From contig CAVHCX010000001.1 in NCBI GenBank assembly GCA_963634745.1, positions 62,001-126,000 of the forward strand: a DNA stretch of 64,000 bases, given 5' to 3'. A model generated the notes under the pieces. It was given only the letters and a program-made list of their open reading frames with translations, did no database searches and was not told the origin of the DNA. Shown here in pieces: positions 1 through 8,993 of this stretch (position 1 is its first letter; each line of letters opens with the position of its first letter). Source of the stretch: CAKRJP01 sp963634745. GTDB lineage: Bacteria > Bacillota > Clostridia > Lachnospirales > Lachnospiraceae. The position numbers were made by a program, and so were the translations under genes.

Positions 1-54
1 CTAACGTCGAAAAACAAATAAATAACATATATTTCAAGAAAGGGGCAAACTACA

Positions 55-2307
55 ATGGCACAGTTTGAACAATGGAATGGCTTTGCTGGTAAGATTTGGA
101 AAGATGAGATCAATGTACGTGATTTCATTCAGCACAACTATACTCCTTATGATGGAGATGAGTCTTTCTTAGCAGGACCTACAGAAGCAACTAACAAATT
201 ATGGGGAAAGCTTCAGGAGTTACAGAAAGAAGAGCGTGCAAAAGGTGGCGTTCTTGAGTGTGAGACAGAGGTTGTTTCTGGTCTTACAGCTTATGGACCT
301 GGATATATTTCTGAGGAGTTAAAGGACCTCGAGACAGTTGTTGGTCTTCAGACAGATAAGCCGTTGAAGAGAGCTTTCATGCCATTCGGTGGAATTAAGA
401 TGGCTGAGCAGGCTGCAGCTAACTATGGATATGAGGTCAATCCTGAATTCCACAAGATCTTTACAGAGTATCACAAGACTCACAATCAGGGAGTATTTGA
501 TATCTATACACCAGAGATGAAGAAAGCTCGTCACTGCAAGGTTATTACAGGACTTCCGGATACTTATGGCCGTGGACGTATCGTAGGCGATTATCGTAGA
601 ATTGCTCTTTATGGTATTGATTTCTTGATGGCAGAGAAGAAGAAAGACTTCGCTAATAGCCAGAAGCATGGTATGAGAGATGAGGATTTCCGTCTTCGCG
701 AAGAGATCTCTGATCAGTACAAGGCATTACAGGGAATGAAGAAGATGGCAGAGGCTTATGGATTTGATATTTCTCAGCCGGCTAAGGATGCAAGAGAAGC
801 ATGCCAGTGGTTATACTTCGGATACCTTGCAGCTATCAAGACTCAGAACGGTGCTGCAATGTCTGTAGGTCGTGTATCTACATTCCTTGATATCTATATT
901 GAGAAGGATATTCAGGCTGGTAAACTTACAGAGGCTGAGGCTCAGGAGCTTATCGATCACATGGTTATGAAGTTCCGTATGGTTAAATTTGCTCGTATTC
1001 CTTCATACAACGAACTCTTCTCAGGAGATCCTACATGGGCAACACTTGAGGTTGGTGGACTTGGACAGGATGGACGTTCTATGGTTACAAAGAATGACTA
1101 TCGTTTCCTTCACACCTTAGAGAACATGGGACCATCACCAGAGCCGAACTTAACCGTTCTTTACTCTAAGAGACTTCCTGAAAACTTCAGAAAGTATGCA
1201 GCTTATATCTCAGTTGAGACAAGCTCTATCCAGTATGAGAACGATGATGTTATGCGTCCGGTATGGGGCGATGACTACAGCATTTGCTGCTGTGTATCCG
1301 CTACTCAGACAGGTAAAGAGATGCAGTTCTTCGGAGCTCGTGCAAACCTTGCTAAGTGCTTACTTTACGCTATCAACGGTGGTATGGACGAGATCAAGAA
1401 AGAGCAGTGCGGACCAAAGGTACAGCCAATCACAGCTGAGTACCTTGAGTATGATGAAGTAATCGAAGCATATGACAAGATGATGTCTTGGTTAGCTACT
1501 CTTTATGTAGAGACCTTGAATGCAATTCACTACATGCATGATAAATATTTCTATGAAGCAGCTGAGATGGCTTTGATCGATACAAATGTAAGACGTACAT
1601 TCGCTACAGGTATCGCTGGATTCTCTCACGTAGTAGATTCACTTTCTGCTATTAAGTATGCAAAGGTTAAGGCTATCCGTGATGAGGATGGAATTACAAC
1701 AGACTTCGAGATCGAGGGAGACTTCCCAAGATACGGTAACGATGATGAGAGAGCTGATGAGATCGCTGTATGGCTTCTTAGAACCTTTATGGATAAGGTT
1801 GCAAGCAACTGGACTTACAGAGATTCTGAGCCTACAACATCTATCCTTACAATTACTTCTAACGTAGTATATGGTAAGAATACCGGTGCACTTCCGGACG
1901 GAAGAAAGGCAGGAGAGTCCCTTTCACCAGGAGCTAACCCATCTTACGGTGCAGAGAAGAGCGGACTTTTAGCATCTCTTAACTCTGTAGCTAAGCTTCC
2001 TTACGAGTTGGCATTGGATGGTATTTCTAATACTCAGACAATCAACCCAGGTGCACTTGGACATACAGAAGAAGAGCAGATCAAGAACTTAGTTCAGGTA
2101 CTTGATGGATACTTCGAGCAGGGTGCTCATCACCTTAACGTAAACGTATTCGGTACTGACAAGCTGATCGATGCTATGGAGCATCCTGAGAAGCCTGAGT
2201 ACGCTAACTTCACAATCCGTGTATCAGGATACGCTGTTAAATTCATCGACCTGACTCGCGAGCAGCAGTTAGACGTTATCGCAAGAACTTGCCACGAGAC
2301 TATGTAA
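55..2307 (+). CDS. pflB: Formate acetyltransferase (pyruvate formate-lyase)
   Basis: Cytoplasmic glycyl-radical enzyme that converts pyruvate and CoA to acetyl-CoA and formate during anaerobic fermentation. The 750-residue length is normal for the family. The catalytic cysteine pair lies in the CCCVSA motif (Cys411-413; the pair aligning with other PFLs is Cys412-413). The glycyl-radical loop RVSGYAVKF puts the radical on about Gly725, near the C-terminus. The start has an AAGAAAGGGG Shine-Dalgarno just upstream. Codon choice (CGT, GGA, CTT, AAC, TTC, GTA) is strongly biased, as expected of a very highly expressed gene. The activating enzyme follows at 2420. The promoter lies outside the window. 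Confidence 0.98.
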   Translation: MAQFEQWNGFAGKIWKDEINVRDFIQHNYTPYDGDESFLAGPTEATNKLWGKLQELQKEERAKGGVLECETEVVSGLTAYGPGYISEELKDLETVVGLQTDKPLKRAFMPFGGIKMAEQAAANYGYEVNPEFHKIFTEYHKTHNQGVFDIYTPEMKKARHCKVITGLPDTYGRGRIVGDYRRIALYGIDFLMAEKKKDFANSQKHGMRDEDFRLREEISDQYKALQGMKKMAEAYGFDISQPAKDAREACQWLYFGYLAAIKTQNGAAMSVGRVSTFLDIYIEKDIQAGKLTEAEAQELIDHMVMKFRMVKFARIPSYNELFSGDPTWATLEVGGLGQDGRSMVTKNDYRFLHTLENMGPSPEPNLTVLYSKRLPENFRKYAAYISVETSSIQYENDDVMRPVWGDDYSICCCVSATQTGKEMQFFGARANLAKCLLYAINGGMDEIKKEQCGPKVQPITAEYLEYDEVIEAYDKMMSWLATLYVETLNAIHYMHDKYFYEAAEMALIDTNVRRTFATGIAGFSHVVDSLSAIKYAKVKAIRDEDGITTDFEIEGDFPRYGNDDERADEIAVWLLRTFMDKVASNWTYRDSEPTTSILTITSNVVYGKNTGALPDGRKAGESLSPGANPSYGAEKSGLLASLNSVAKLPYELALDGISNTQTINPGALGHTEEEQIKNLVQVLDGYFEQGAHHLNVNVFGTDKLIDAMEHPEKPEYANFTIRVSGYAVKFIDLTREQQLDVIARTCHETM

Positions 2308-2353
2308 TTAGTCCTCCGGGTAATGAACTCTTGGATTTTATAACATTTATAAC

Positions 2354-2384
2354 ACTGGCAGGTATATTTTCTATACCTGCCAGT
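2354..2384 (+). promoter_or_regulatory. Stable hairpin between pflB and pflA
   Basis: A 13-bp inverted repeat (ACTGGCAGGTATA at 2354-2366, TATACCTGCCAGT at 2372-2384) with a 5-nt loop. No U-run follows, so it is probably not a simple terminator. Inference: it protects the abundant pflB message or gives partial termination before pflA, which is needed in much smaller amounts. Confidence 0.6.
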
Positions 2385-2419
2385 TGTGCACTAAAAGGGA
2401 AAGAGAAGGATATAAGATT

Positions 2420-3151
2420 ATGACAAAAGGCTATATACATTCTTTGGAAAGTTTTGGTTCTGTAGATGGACCAGGGGTTCGATTTATTATTTTTACAACC
2501 GGATGTGCCATGCGCTGTCAGTTCTGCCACAATCCTGATACATGGGAGATGAGCAAGGGAACAGAATATAGCGCAGATGAGCTTTTAAAAAGAGCAGTAA
2601 GATACCGCTCCTATTGGGGGCAGGAAGGGGGAATCACTGTCAGTGGCGGGGAACCCTTGTTGCAGATTGATTTTGTAACCGAACTTTTTGAGAAGGCTCA
2701 TGCTATGGGAATTCATACAACCTTGGATACCAGTGGAAATCCATTTACCAGAGAGGAACCCTATTTTTCTAAGTTTAAGAAGCTTATGGAAGTGACCGAT
2801 CTTTTGCTGGTGGACATTAAGCATATTGATGATGAACAGCATAAGATCCTTACCGGCCAGTCTAACAAGAATATTTTAGATATGGTAAGATATCTTTCTG
2901 ATATTAAGAAGCCGATCTGGATCCGCCATGTCCTGGTGCCGGAGCGCAGTGACAAGGATGAATACCTTTATAAGTTAAGAGAATTTATAGATAGCCTGGA
3001 TAATGTAGAGAAGGTGGAGGTTCTGCCCTATCATACATTAGGAGTCTATAAATGGAAGGAACTGGGATATGAGTATCAGCTGGAGGGCATTGATCCTCCG
3101 ACAGATGATAGGGTTGAAAATGCAAAACGGATTCTGGGAGCTGCCCTCTAG
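2420..3151 (+). CDS. pflA: Pyruvate formate-lyase activating enzyme
   Basis: Radical-SAM enzyme that puts the glycyl radical on PFL using S-adenosylmethionine and a [4Fe-4S] cluster. The cluster motif CAMRCQFC supplies Cys29, Cys33 and Cys36, and the N-terminus MTKGYIHSLESFGSVDGPG is typical of PflA. I chose the ATG at 2420 (243 aa) over an in-frame ATG at 2384, because AGAAGGA lies 10 bases upstream of 2420 and family members begin there. The gene lies 112 bases after pflB, separated by a hairpin, so it is probably transcribed with it at a lower level. Confidence 0.96.
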   Translation: MTKGYIHSLESFGSVDGPGVRFIIFTTGCAMRCQFCHNPDTWEMSKGTEYSADELLKRAVRYRSYWGQEGGITVSGGEPLLQIDFVTELFEKAHAMGIHTTLDTSGNPFTREEPYFSKFKKLMEVTDLLLVDIKHIDDEQHKILTGQSNKNILDMVRYLSDIKKPIWIRHVLVPERSDKDEYLYKLREFIDSLDNVEKVEVLPYHTLGVYKWKELGYEYQLEGIDPPTDDRVENAKRILGAAL

Positions 3152-3180
3152 GAAAAAGATATAATAAAGTATATATAAGG

Positions 3181-3228
3181 AAAGAGTTGATTTGTCGTCT
3201 GAGCAAACGATGGGTCAGCTCTTTTTTT
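3181..3228 (+). terminator. Intrinsic terminator after pflA
   Basis: AAAGAGTTGATTTGTCG pairs with CGATGGGTCAGCTCTTT around a 10-nt loop, with several G-U pairs, and is followed by a run of T. Confidence 0.8.
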
Positions 3229-3300
3229 GATATAATGAAGCAGCGGATATCATAGAGGCCTCTATATAATAGAGTGCGTTCGGTTTTTTGGGAAATTGTC

Positions 3301-3329
3301 TTGAAGTTTATACAGAAATACGTTAATAT
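3301..3329 (+). promoter_or_regulatory. Candidate promoter for the leuB-serA run
   Basis: TTGAAG at 3301-3306 and TAATAT at 3324-3329 are separated by 17 bases. I see no T-box or leader-peptide attenuator in the remaining leader before leuB. Confidence 0.5.
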
Positions 3330-3379
3330 GTTGAGTAAAGATTTTTCCTGATGATTGGAAATAAGAAAGGAAGACGGAT

Positions 3380-4468
3380 ATGAATTTAAAGATTGGGGTT
3401 ATTAAAGGTGACGGTATTGGACCGGAGATTGTGACAGAGGCTATGAAGGTTCTGGATAAAATTTCTGAAACTTACGGTCATAAGATAGAATATACACAGC
3501 TCTTAATGGGAGGGGCTTCTATTGATGTGAATGGCATTCCTCTTACAGATGAGACGATTGCAGAGGCAAAAGCCTGCGATGCAATCCTTATGGGATCCAT
3601 AGGCGGAGATGCTAAGACATCCCCCTGGTACCAATTGGAACCTTCTAAGAGACCGGAAGCGGGACTTTTAAAGATCCGTAAGGCATTGAATTTATTTGCA
3701 AATTTAAGACCTGCCATTCTCTATGACGAGTTAAAAGGAGCTTGCCCATTAAAAGAAGAGATCACGGAGGGTGGATTTGACCTTATGATCATGCGGGAGC
3801 TCACCGGTGGTTTGTATTTCGGAGAGAGAAAGACGGTAGAAGAGGACGGCGTTTTAACGGCATATGATTCTCTTACCTATAATGAAAATGAGATCCGTCG
3901 AATTGCAAAACGTGGATTTGACATTGCAATGAAGAGAAATAAGAAAGTCACCAGTGTAGATAAGGCCAATGTTTTAGATTCCTCAAGACTTTGGAGAAAG
4001 GTTGTTGAGGAAGTGGCAAAGGATTATCCGGAAGTTACTTTAGAGCATATGCTGGTAGACAACTGTGCTATGCAGCTGGTGAAGAATCCAAAACAGTTTG
4101 ATGTGGTTCTTACAGAGAATATGTTTGGAGATATTTTATCTGACGAGGCAAGTATGGTAACAGGTTCCATCGGAATGTTAGCCAGTGCCAGCTTAAACGA
4201 AACCAAGTTTGGTCTTTACGAGCCTAGCGGCGGATCCGCACCGGATATTGCAGGAAAGGGAATTGCTAACCCAATCGCAACCATTCTGTCAGCGGCTATG
4301 ATGCTTCGTTTTAGCTTTGATCTGGACCGTGAAGCAGATGCCATTGAGGCGGCTGTTGCCAAGACCTTAAAAGATGGATATCGTACGATAGATATTATGT
4401 CAGAGGGCAAGACCTTGGTAGGAACCAAGGAGATTGGTGATTTGATTACAGCAAATATTGAAAAATAG
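3380..4468 (+). CDS. leuB: 3-isopropylmalate dehydrogenase
   Basis: NAD-dependent oxidative decarboxylation of 3-isopropylmalate, the third step of leucine synthesis. The 362-residue protein opens with IGVIKGDGIGPEIV and has the metal and substrate segments of the isocitrate/isopropylmalate dehydrogenase family: ELTGGLYFGERK, VDKANVL, NMFGDILSDEAS and a GSAPDIAGKGIANP signature. The GELYFG-type segment argues for LeuB over isocitrate dehydrogenase. SD AAGAAAGGAAG lies about 8 bases before the start. ilvD follows after 44 bases. leuA, leuC and leuD are not in the window. Confidence 0.96.
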   Translation: MNLKIGVIKGDGIGPEIVTEAMKVLDKISETYGHKIEYTQLLMGGASIDVNGIPLTDETIAEAKACDAILMGSIGGDAKTSPWYQLEPSKRPEAGLLKIRKALNLFANLRPAILYDELKGACPLKEEITEGGFDLMIMRELTGGLYFGERKTVEEDGVLTAYDSLTYNENEIRRIAKRGFDIAMKRNKKVTSVDKANVLDSSRLWRKVVEEVAKDYPEVTLEHMLVDNCAMQLVKNPKQFDVVLTENMFGDILSDEASMVTGSIGMLASASLNETKFGLYEPSGGSAPDIAGKGIANPIATILSAAMMLRFSFDLDREADAIEAAVAKTLKDGYRTIDIMSEGKTLVGTKEIGDLITANIEK

Positions 4469-4512
4469 TTATAAATATAAAAAGAAATAGATTAGGAAAG
4501 GGATAAAAGATT

Positions 4513-6180
4513 ATGAAAAGCGATAATGTAAAAGCAGGTATGCAGCAGGCACCTCATCGTAGTTTGTTTAATGCCTTGGGATTCACCGAGGAGGAAATGA
4601 AAAAACCTATGGTTGGTATTGTAAGCTCTTATAATGAGATCGTACCGGGCCATATGAATCTTGATAAAATTGTAAATGCTGTTAAATTAGGCGTGGCAGA
4701 AGCCGGTGGTGTTCCGGTGGTATTCCCGGCGATTGCAGTCTGTGACGGTATTGCCATGGGACATATTGGAATGAAATATTCCTTGGTTACCAGAGACTTG
4801 ATTGCGGACTCTACAGAATGTATGGCCTTAGCCCACCAGTTTGACGCCCTGGTTATGGTTCCAAACTGTGACAAGAACGTTCCGGGACTTTTGATGGCGG
4901 CAGCCCGTATCAATGTTCCTACCGTATTTGTATCCGGTGGACCTATGTTAGCTGGCCACGTGAAGGGACAAAAGAGAAGTCTTTCTTCTATGTTTGAGGC
5001 AGTTGGTGCTTATGCTGCAGGAACCATGACAGAGGAAGATGTAAAAGAATATGAATGCAAGGTTTGCCCAACCTGTGGATCTTGCTCAGGTATGTATACC
5101 GCAAACTCCATGAACTGTCTGACTGAGGTTCTTGGTATGGGTCTTGGTGGAAACGGAACCATTCCTGCTGTTTATTCTGAACGTATTAAGCTTGCAAAGC
5201 ATGCAGGTATGGCGGTTATGGATATGTACAATAAGAATATCCGTCCAAGAGATATTATGACAAAGGATGCTATCTTAAATGCATTGACTGTAGATATGGC
5301 CCTTGGATGTTCTACCAACTCTATGCTTCATCTTCCGGCAATTGCCCATGAAGTGGGATTTGATTTTGATATTAGCTTTGCAAATCCAATCAGCGAGAAG
5401 ACTCCAAACCTCTGCCACTTGGCTCCTGCAGGTCCAACCTACATGGAGGATTTAAATGAAGCAGGTGGCGTCTATGCAGTTATGAAGGAACTGGCAGACA
5501 TCGGCCTCATCCATACCGATTGCATGACAGTGACAGGAAAAACCGTTGGAGAGAATATTGCCAATGCTGTAAATAAGAACCCAGAGGTTATTCGTCCGGT
5601 AGATAATCCATATAGCAAGACCGGTGGTTTAGCTGTTTTGAAGGGAAATCTTGCACCGGATGGATCAGTTGTTAAGCGGTCTGCAGTGGTAGATGAGATG
5701 CTAGTCCATGAAGGACCGGCCAGAGTATTTGACTGCGAGGAGGATGCCATTGCAGCTATCAAGGGCGGAAAAATCGTGGCAGGAGATGTGGTAGTCATCC
5801 GCTACGAAGGACCAAAGGGAGGTCCTGGTATGAGAGAGATGTTAAATCCGACCTCTGCAATTGCAGGAATGGGCTTAGGATCCAGCGTAGCTCTTATCAC
5901 AGATGGACGTTTCAGCGGCGCTTCCAGAGGAGCTTCTATTGGACATGTTTCTCCTGAGGCGGCGGTAGGCGGACCGATTGCTCTGGTAGAAGAGGGAGAC
6001 CTTATTAAAATTAATATTCCTGAAATGACCTTGAATTTGGATGTTTCTGATGAAGAATTGGAGAGAAGAAAAGCAAATTGGACACCAAGACAGCCTAAGG
6101 TAACCAGTGGATATTTGGCAAGATATGCTTCTATGGTAACCTCAGGAAACAGAGGAGCCATTCTTAAAGTACAAGAATAA
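4513..6180 (+). CDS. ilvD: Dihydroxy-acid dehydratase
   Basis: Iron-sulfur dehydratase that makes 2-oxo acids from dihydroxy acids, a shared step in valine and isoleucine synthesis. The 555-residue length fits the family. Cluster-ligand regions are visible as PNCDKNVPG and CPTCGSCSGMYTANSMNC, with the C-terminal TDGRFSGASRG signature. The first in-frame ATG follows an AGGAAAGGGA SD. It lies between leuB and ilvB with short gaps and is almost certainly in the same transcript. Confidence 0.97.
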   Translation: MKSDNVKAGMQQAPHRSLFNALGFTEEEMKKPMVGIVSSYNEIVPGHMNLDKIVNAVKLGVAEAGGVPVVFPAIAVCDGIAMGHIGMKYSLVTRDLIADSTECMALAHQFDALVMVPNCDKNVPGLLMAAARINVPTVFVSGGPMLAGHVKGQKRSLSSMFEAVGAYAAGTMTEEDVKEYECKVCPTCGSCSGMYTANSMNCLTEVLGMGLGGNGTIPAVYSERIKLAKHAGMAVMDMYNKNIRPRDIMTKDAILNALTVDMALGCSTNSMLHLPAIAHEVGFDFDISFANPISEKTPNLCHLAPAGPTYMEDLNEAGGVYAVMKELADIGLIHTDCMTVTGKTVGENIANAVNKNPEVIRPVDNPYSKTGGLAVLKGNLAPDGSVVKRSAVVDEMLVHEGPARVFDCEEDAIAAIKGGKIVAGDVVVIRYEGPKGGPGMREMLNPTSAIAGMGLGSSVALITDGRFSGASRGASIGHVSPEAAVGGPIALVEEGDLIKINIPEMTLNLDVSDEELERRKANWTPRQPKVTSGYLARYASMVTSGNRGAILKVQE

Positions 6181-6195
6181 AGGAGTAATATAGGT

Positions 6196-7878
6196 ATGCA
6201 GTTGACAGGATCACAAATTTTAATTGAATGTCTGAAAGAACAGGGGGTTGATACGGTATTTGGCTATCCTGGGGGAGCAATACTGAATGTTTATGACGAA
6301 TTATATAAGCAGAGTGACAGAATTACTCATATTTTGACCTCCCACGAGCAGGGGGCTTCCCATGCGGCAGATGGATATGCAAGAGCTACCGGTAAAGTTG
6401 GAGTATGCTTTGCCACCAGCGGACCGGGAGCTACCAATCTTGTTACCGGTATAGCAACTGCTTATATGGATTCCATTCCGGTAGTGGCAGTTACATGTAA
6501 TGTAGGAGCAGCCCTCTTAGGAAAGGACAGTTTCCAGGAAATTGACATTACAGGGGTAACCTTACCGATTACCAAACATAATTTCATTGTAAAAGATGTA
6601 AAAGATCTGGCAAAAACTGTAAGAAAAGCATTTAAGATTGCTCAGACAGGCCGTCCGGGTCCGGTCCTTATTGATATTACAAAGAATGCTACAGCTGATA
6701 AGACCGAGTATGAACCAGAGGCCATTGCTCCGATTCTGCCGGATGAAAATATCTGCCAGAAGGACTTAGATGTGGCTTTAAAGATGATTAAAGAGTCAAA
6801 GAAACCATTTATCTTTGTAGGTGGCGGCGCTGTATTGTCAGATGCCAACAAGGAGCTTTTCGACTTTGTAAAGAAGGTAGATGCGCCGGTTACAGATTCC
6901 TTAATGGGAAAGGGTGCCTTCCCGGGCACAGATCCTAACTATACCGGTATGTTGGGAATGCATGGAACCAAGGCTTCCAACTTTGGAGTCAGCGCCTGCG
7001 ACCTTTTGATTGTTGTAGGAGCAAGATTTAGTGACCGTGTAACAGGAAATACAAGTAAATTTGCATCCAATGCCAAGATCCTGCAGATTGATATTGATGA
7101 GGCAGAAATGAACAAAAATGTTCTCATCGATGCCGGAATCGTTGGGGATGTAAAGGTTGTACTATCCAAATTAAACGAGAGCCTAGAGCAGCAAGATCAT
7201 AAGGAATGGATTGAAAAGATCCGGGAATTTAAAGAGGAATTCCCATTAAGATATCATGAAGATGTCTTGACCGGTCCTTTTGTCATAGAAGAAATTTACA
7301 GACAGACAAATGGGGAAGCCATTATTACGACAGAAGTAGGGCAGAATCAAATGTGGGCTGCCCAATACTATAAATATACACAACCTAGAACACTGCTGAC
7401 TTCCGGAGGTTTGGGTACCATGGGTTATGGCCTTGGAGCTTCCCTAGGTGCCAAGGTAGGACGTCCTGAGAAGACAGTTGTGAATATAGCCGGTGACGGA
7501 TGTTTCCGTATGAATATGAATGAGATTGCTACAGCAACACGTCATAATATTCCGATTATCCAGGTGGTTGTTAACAACCATGTGTTAGGAATGGTAAGAC
7601 AGTGGCAGAATCTTTTCTACGGACAGCGTTACGCGGCAACGGTACTGAATGATGCCGTAGATTTTGTAAAAGTAGCAGAATCTATGGGCGCGACAGGTAT
7701 CCGTGCCACTACACAGGAAGAGTTTAAAGAAGCTTTTGCGGAGGCACTAAAGCTTAATAAACCGGTGGTCATTGATTGTATTATTCCGGAGGATGATAAG
7801 GTATGGCCAATGGTGGCACCAGGTGCAGCCATCAGCGAAGCTTTTGACGAGCAGGACCTGGAGGCAAAAGAAAACTAA
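6196..7878 (+). CDS. ilvB: Acetolactate synthase large subunit
   Basis: Thiamine-diphosphate enzyme that condenses pyruvate with pyruvate or 2-ketobutyrate, the first committed step of valine/isoleucine synthesis. The 560-residue protein shows the N-terminal pyrimidine-binding domain (GYPGGAILNVYDEL, HEQGASHAADGYARATG), a central domain, and the ThDP motif beginning GDGCFRMNMNEIATA. SD AAGGAG lies 15 bases after the ilvD stop. No regulatory small subunit (ilvN) is nearby; serC follows directly. A catabolic AlsS is less likely given the leuB-ilvD context. Confidence 0.94.
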   Translation: MQLTGSQILIECLKEQGVDTVFGYPGGAILNVYDELYKQSDRITHILTSHEQGASHAADGYARATGKVGVCFATSGPGATNLVTGIATAYMDSIPVVAVTCNVGAALLGKDSFQEIDITGVTLPITKHNFIVKDVKDLAKTVRKAFKIAQTGRPGPVLIDITKNATADKTEYEPEAIAPILPDENICQKDLDVALKMIKESKKPFIFVGGGAVLSDANKELFDFVKKVDAPVTDSLMGKGAFPGTDPNYTGMLGMHGTKASNFGVSACDLLIVVGARFSDRVTGNTSKFASNAKILQIDIDEAEMNKNVLIDAGIVGDVKVVLSKLNESLEQQDHKEWIEKIREFKEEFPLRYHEDVLTGPFVIEEIYRQTNGEAIITTEVGQNQMWAAQYYKYTQPRTLLTSGGLGTMGYGLGASLGAKVGRPEKTVVNIAGDGCFRMNMNEIATATRHNIPIIQVVVNNHVLGMVRQWQNLFYGQRYAATVLNDAVDFVKVAESMGATGIRATTQEEFKEAFAEALKLNKPVVIDCIIPEDDKVWPMVAPGAAISEAFDEQDLEAKEN

Positions 7879-7911
7879 GTTTAAAGGAAAAAAATGGAGG
7901 ATCAAGAAACA

Positions 7912-8991
7912 ATGAGCAGAGTGTACAATTTTTCAGCAGGACCGGCAGTATTACCGGAGGAAGTATTAAGAGAAGCCGCAGAAGAGATGTTAGACAACGG
8001 ATCGGGCATGTCGGTTATGGAAATGAGTCACCGCTCCCAGGCTTTCCAGACCATTATCGATGAAGCAGAGGCTGATCTAAGAGACTTGTTAAATATCCCG
8101 GATAACTATAAAGTCTTATTTATGCAGGGAGGAGCTTCCCAGCAATTTGCAATGATTCCTATGAATTTCATGAAACATGGAGTTGCAGATTATATCGTAA
8201 CTGGTCAGTGGGCAAAAAAGGCTGCCAAAGAGGCAGAAAAATATGGAAAGGTGAATGTCGTTGCTTCATCAGCAGATAAGACATTTTCTTATATTCCGGA
8301 TTGTTCTGATCTTCCGATTTCAGAGGATGCAGATTACGTATATATTTGCGAGAATAATACGATCTACGGAACCAAGTTTAAAACCCTTCCGAATACAAAG
8401 GGAAAGGATTTGATCGCAGATGTATCTTCTTGCTTTTTATCAGAGCCTCATGATGTGACAAAATATGCAATGCTTTATGGTGGAGTTCAGAAAAACGTAG
8501 GACCGGCCGGTGTAGTAATTGCAATTATCCGTGAGGATCTTATTACAGAGGATGTATTCCCGGGAACTCCAACCATGCTTCAGTACAAAACTCATGCAGA
8601 TGCGAATTCTCTTTATAACACACCACCTTGCTATGGAATTTATATCTGCGGTAAGGTATTTAAATGGTTAAAGAAGCAGGGCGGACTTGAGGCTATGAAG
8701 GAGATCAACGAGAAGAAAGCAAAGATTCTTTATGATTACTTAGACGAGAGCAAGATGTTTAAGGGAACCGTAGTAAAAGAAGACCGCTCTCTTATGAATG
8801 TTCCGTTTGTTACAGGTGATCCTGACTTGGATGCCAAGTTTATCAAGGAGTCAAAGGCTGCCGGCTTTGAGAACCTAAAGGGACATCGTACCGTAGGTGG
8901 TATGCGGGCAAGCATTTATAATGCTATGCCGATCGAAGGAGTGGAAGCTTTGGTTGAATTTATGAAGAAGTTTGAAAAGGAGAATAGGTAA
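7912..8991 (+). CDS. serC: Phosphoserine aminotransferase
   Basis: PLP-dependent transamination of 3-phosphohydroxypyruvate to phosphoserine. The 359-residue protein begins MSRVYNFSAGPAVLPEEVL, the classic SerC N-terminus, and the PLP lysine is Lys194 in YGGVQKNVGPAG. An upstream ATG at 7894 overlaps the GGAGG (7896-7900) that serves the ATG at 7912, so the later start is preferred. It lies 33 bases after ilvB and 2 bases before serA, which indicates translational coupling within one operon. Confidence 0.96.
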   Translation: MSRVYNFSAGPAVLPEEVLREAAEEMLDNGSGMSVMEMSHRSQAFQTIIDEAEADLRDLLNIPDNYKVLFMQGGASQQFAMIPMNFMKHGVADYIVTGQWAKKAAKEAEKYGKVNVVASSADKTFSYIPDCSDLPISEDADYVYICENNTIYGTKFKTLPNTKGKDLIADVSSCFLSEPHDVTKYAMLYGGVQKNVGPAGVVIAIIREDLITEDVFPGTPTMLQYKTHADANSLYNTPPCYGIYICGKVFKWLKKQGGLEAMKEINEKKAKILYDYLDESKMFKGTVVKEDRSLMNVPFVTGDPDLDAKFIKESKAAGFENLKGHRTVGGMRASIYNAMPIEGVEALVEFMKKFEKENR

Positions 8992-8993
8992 TC

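Noticed and set aside
3229..3379. T-box or leader attenuator before the branched-chain genes
   Set aside because: No T-box sequence (TGGTACCGCG type), no run of Leu/Ile/Val codons in a leader ORF. Only a promoter-like pair is visible.
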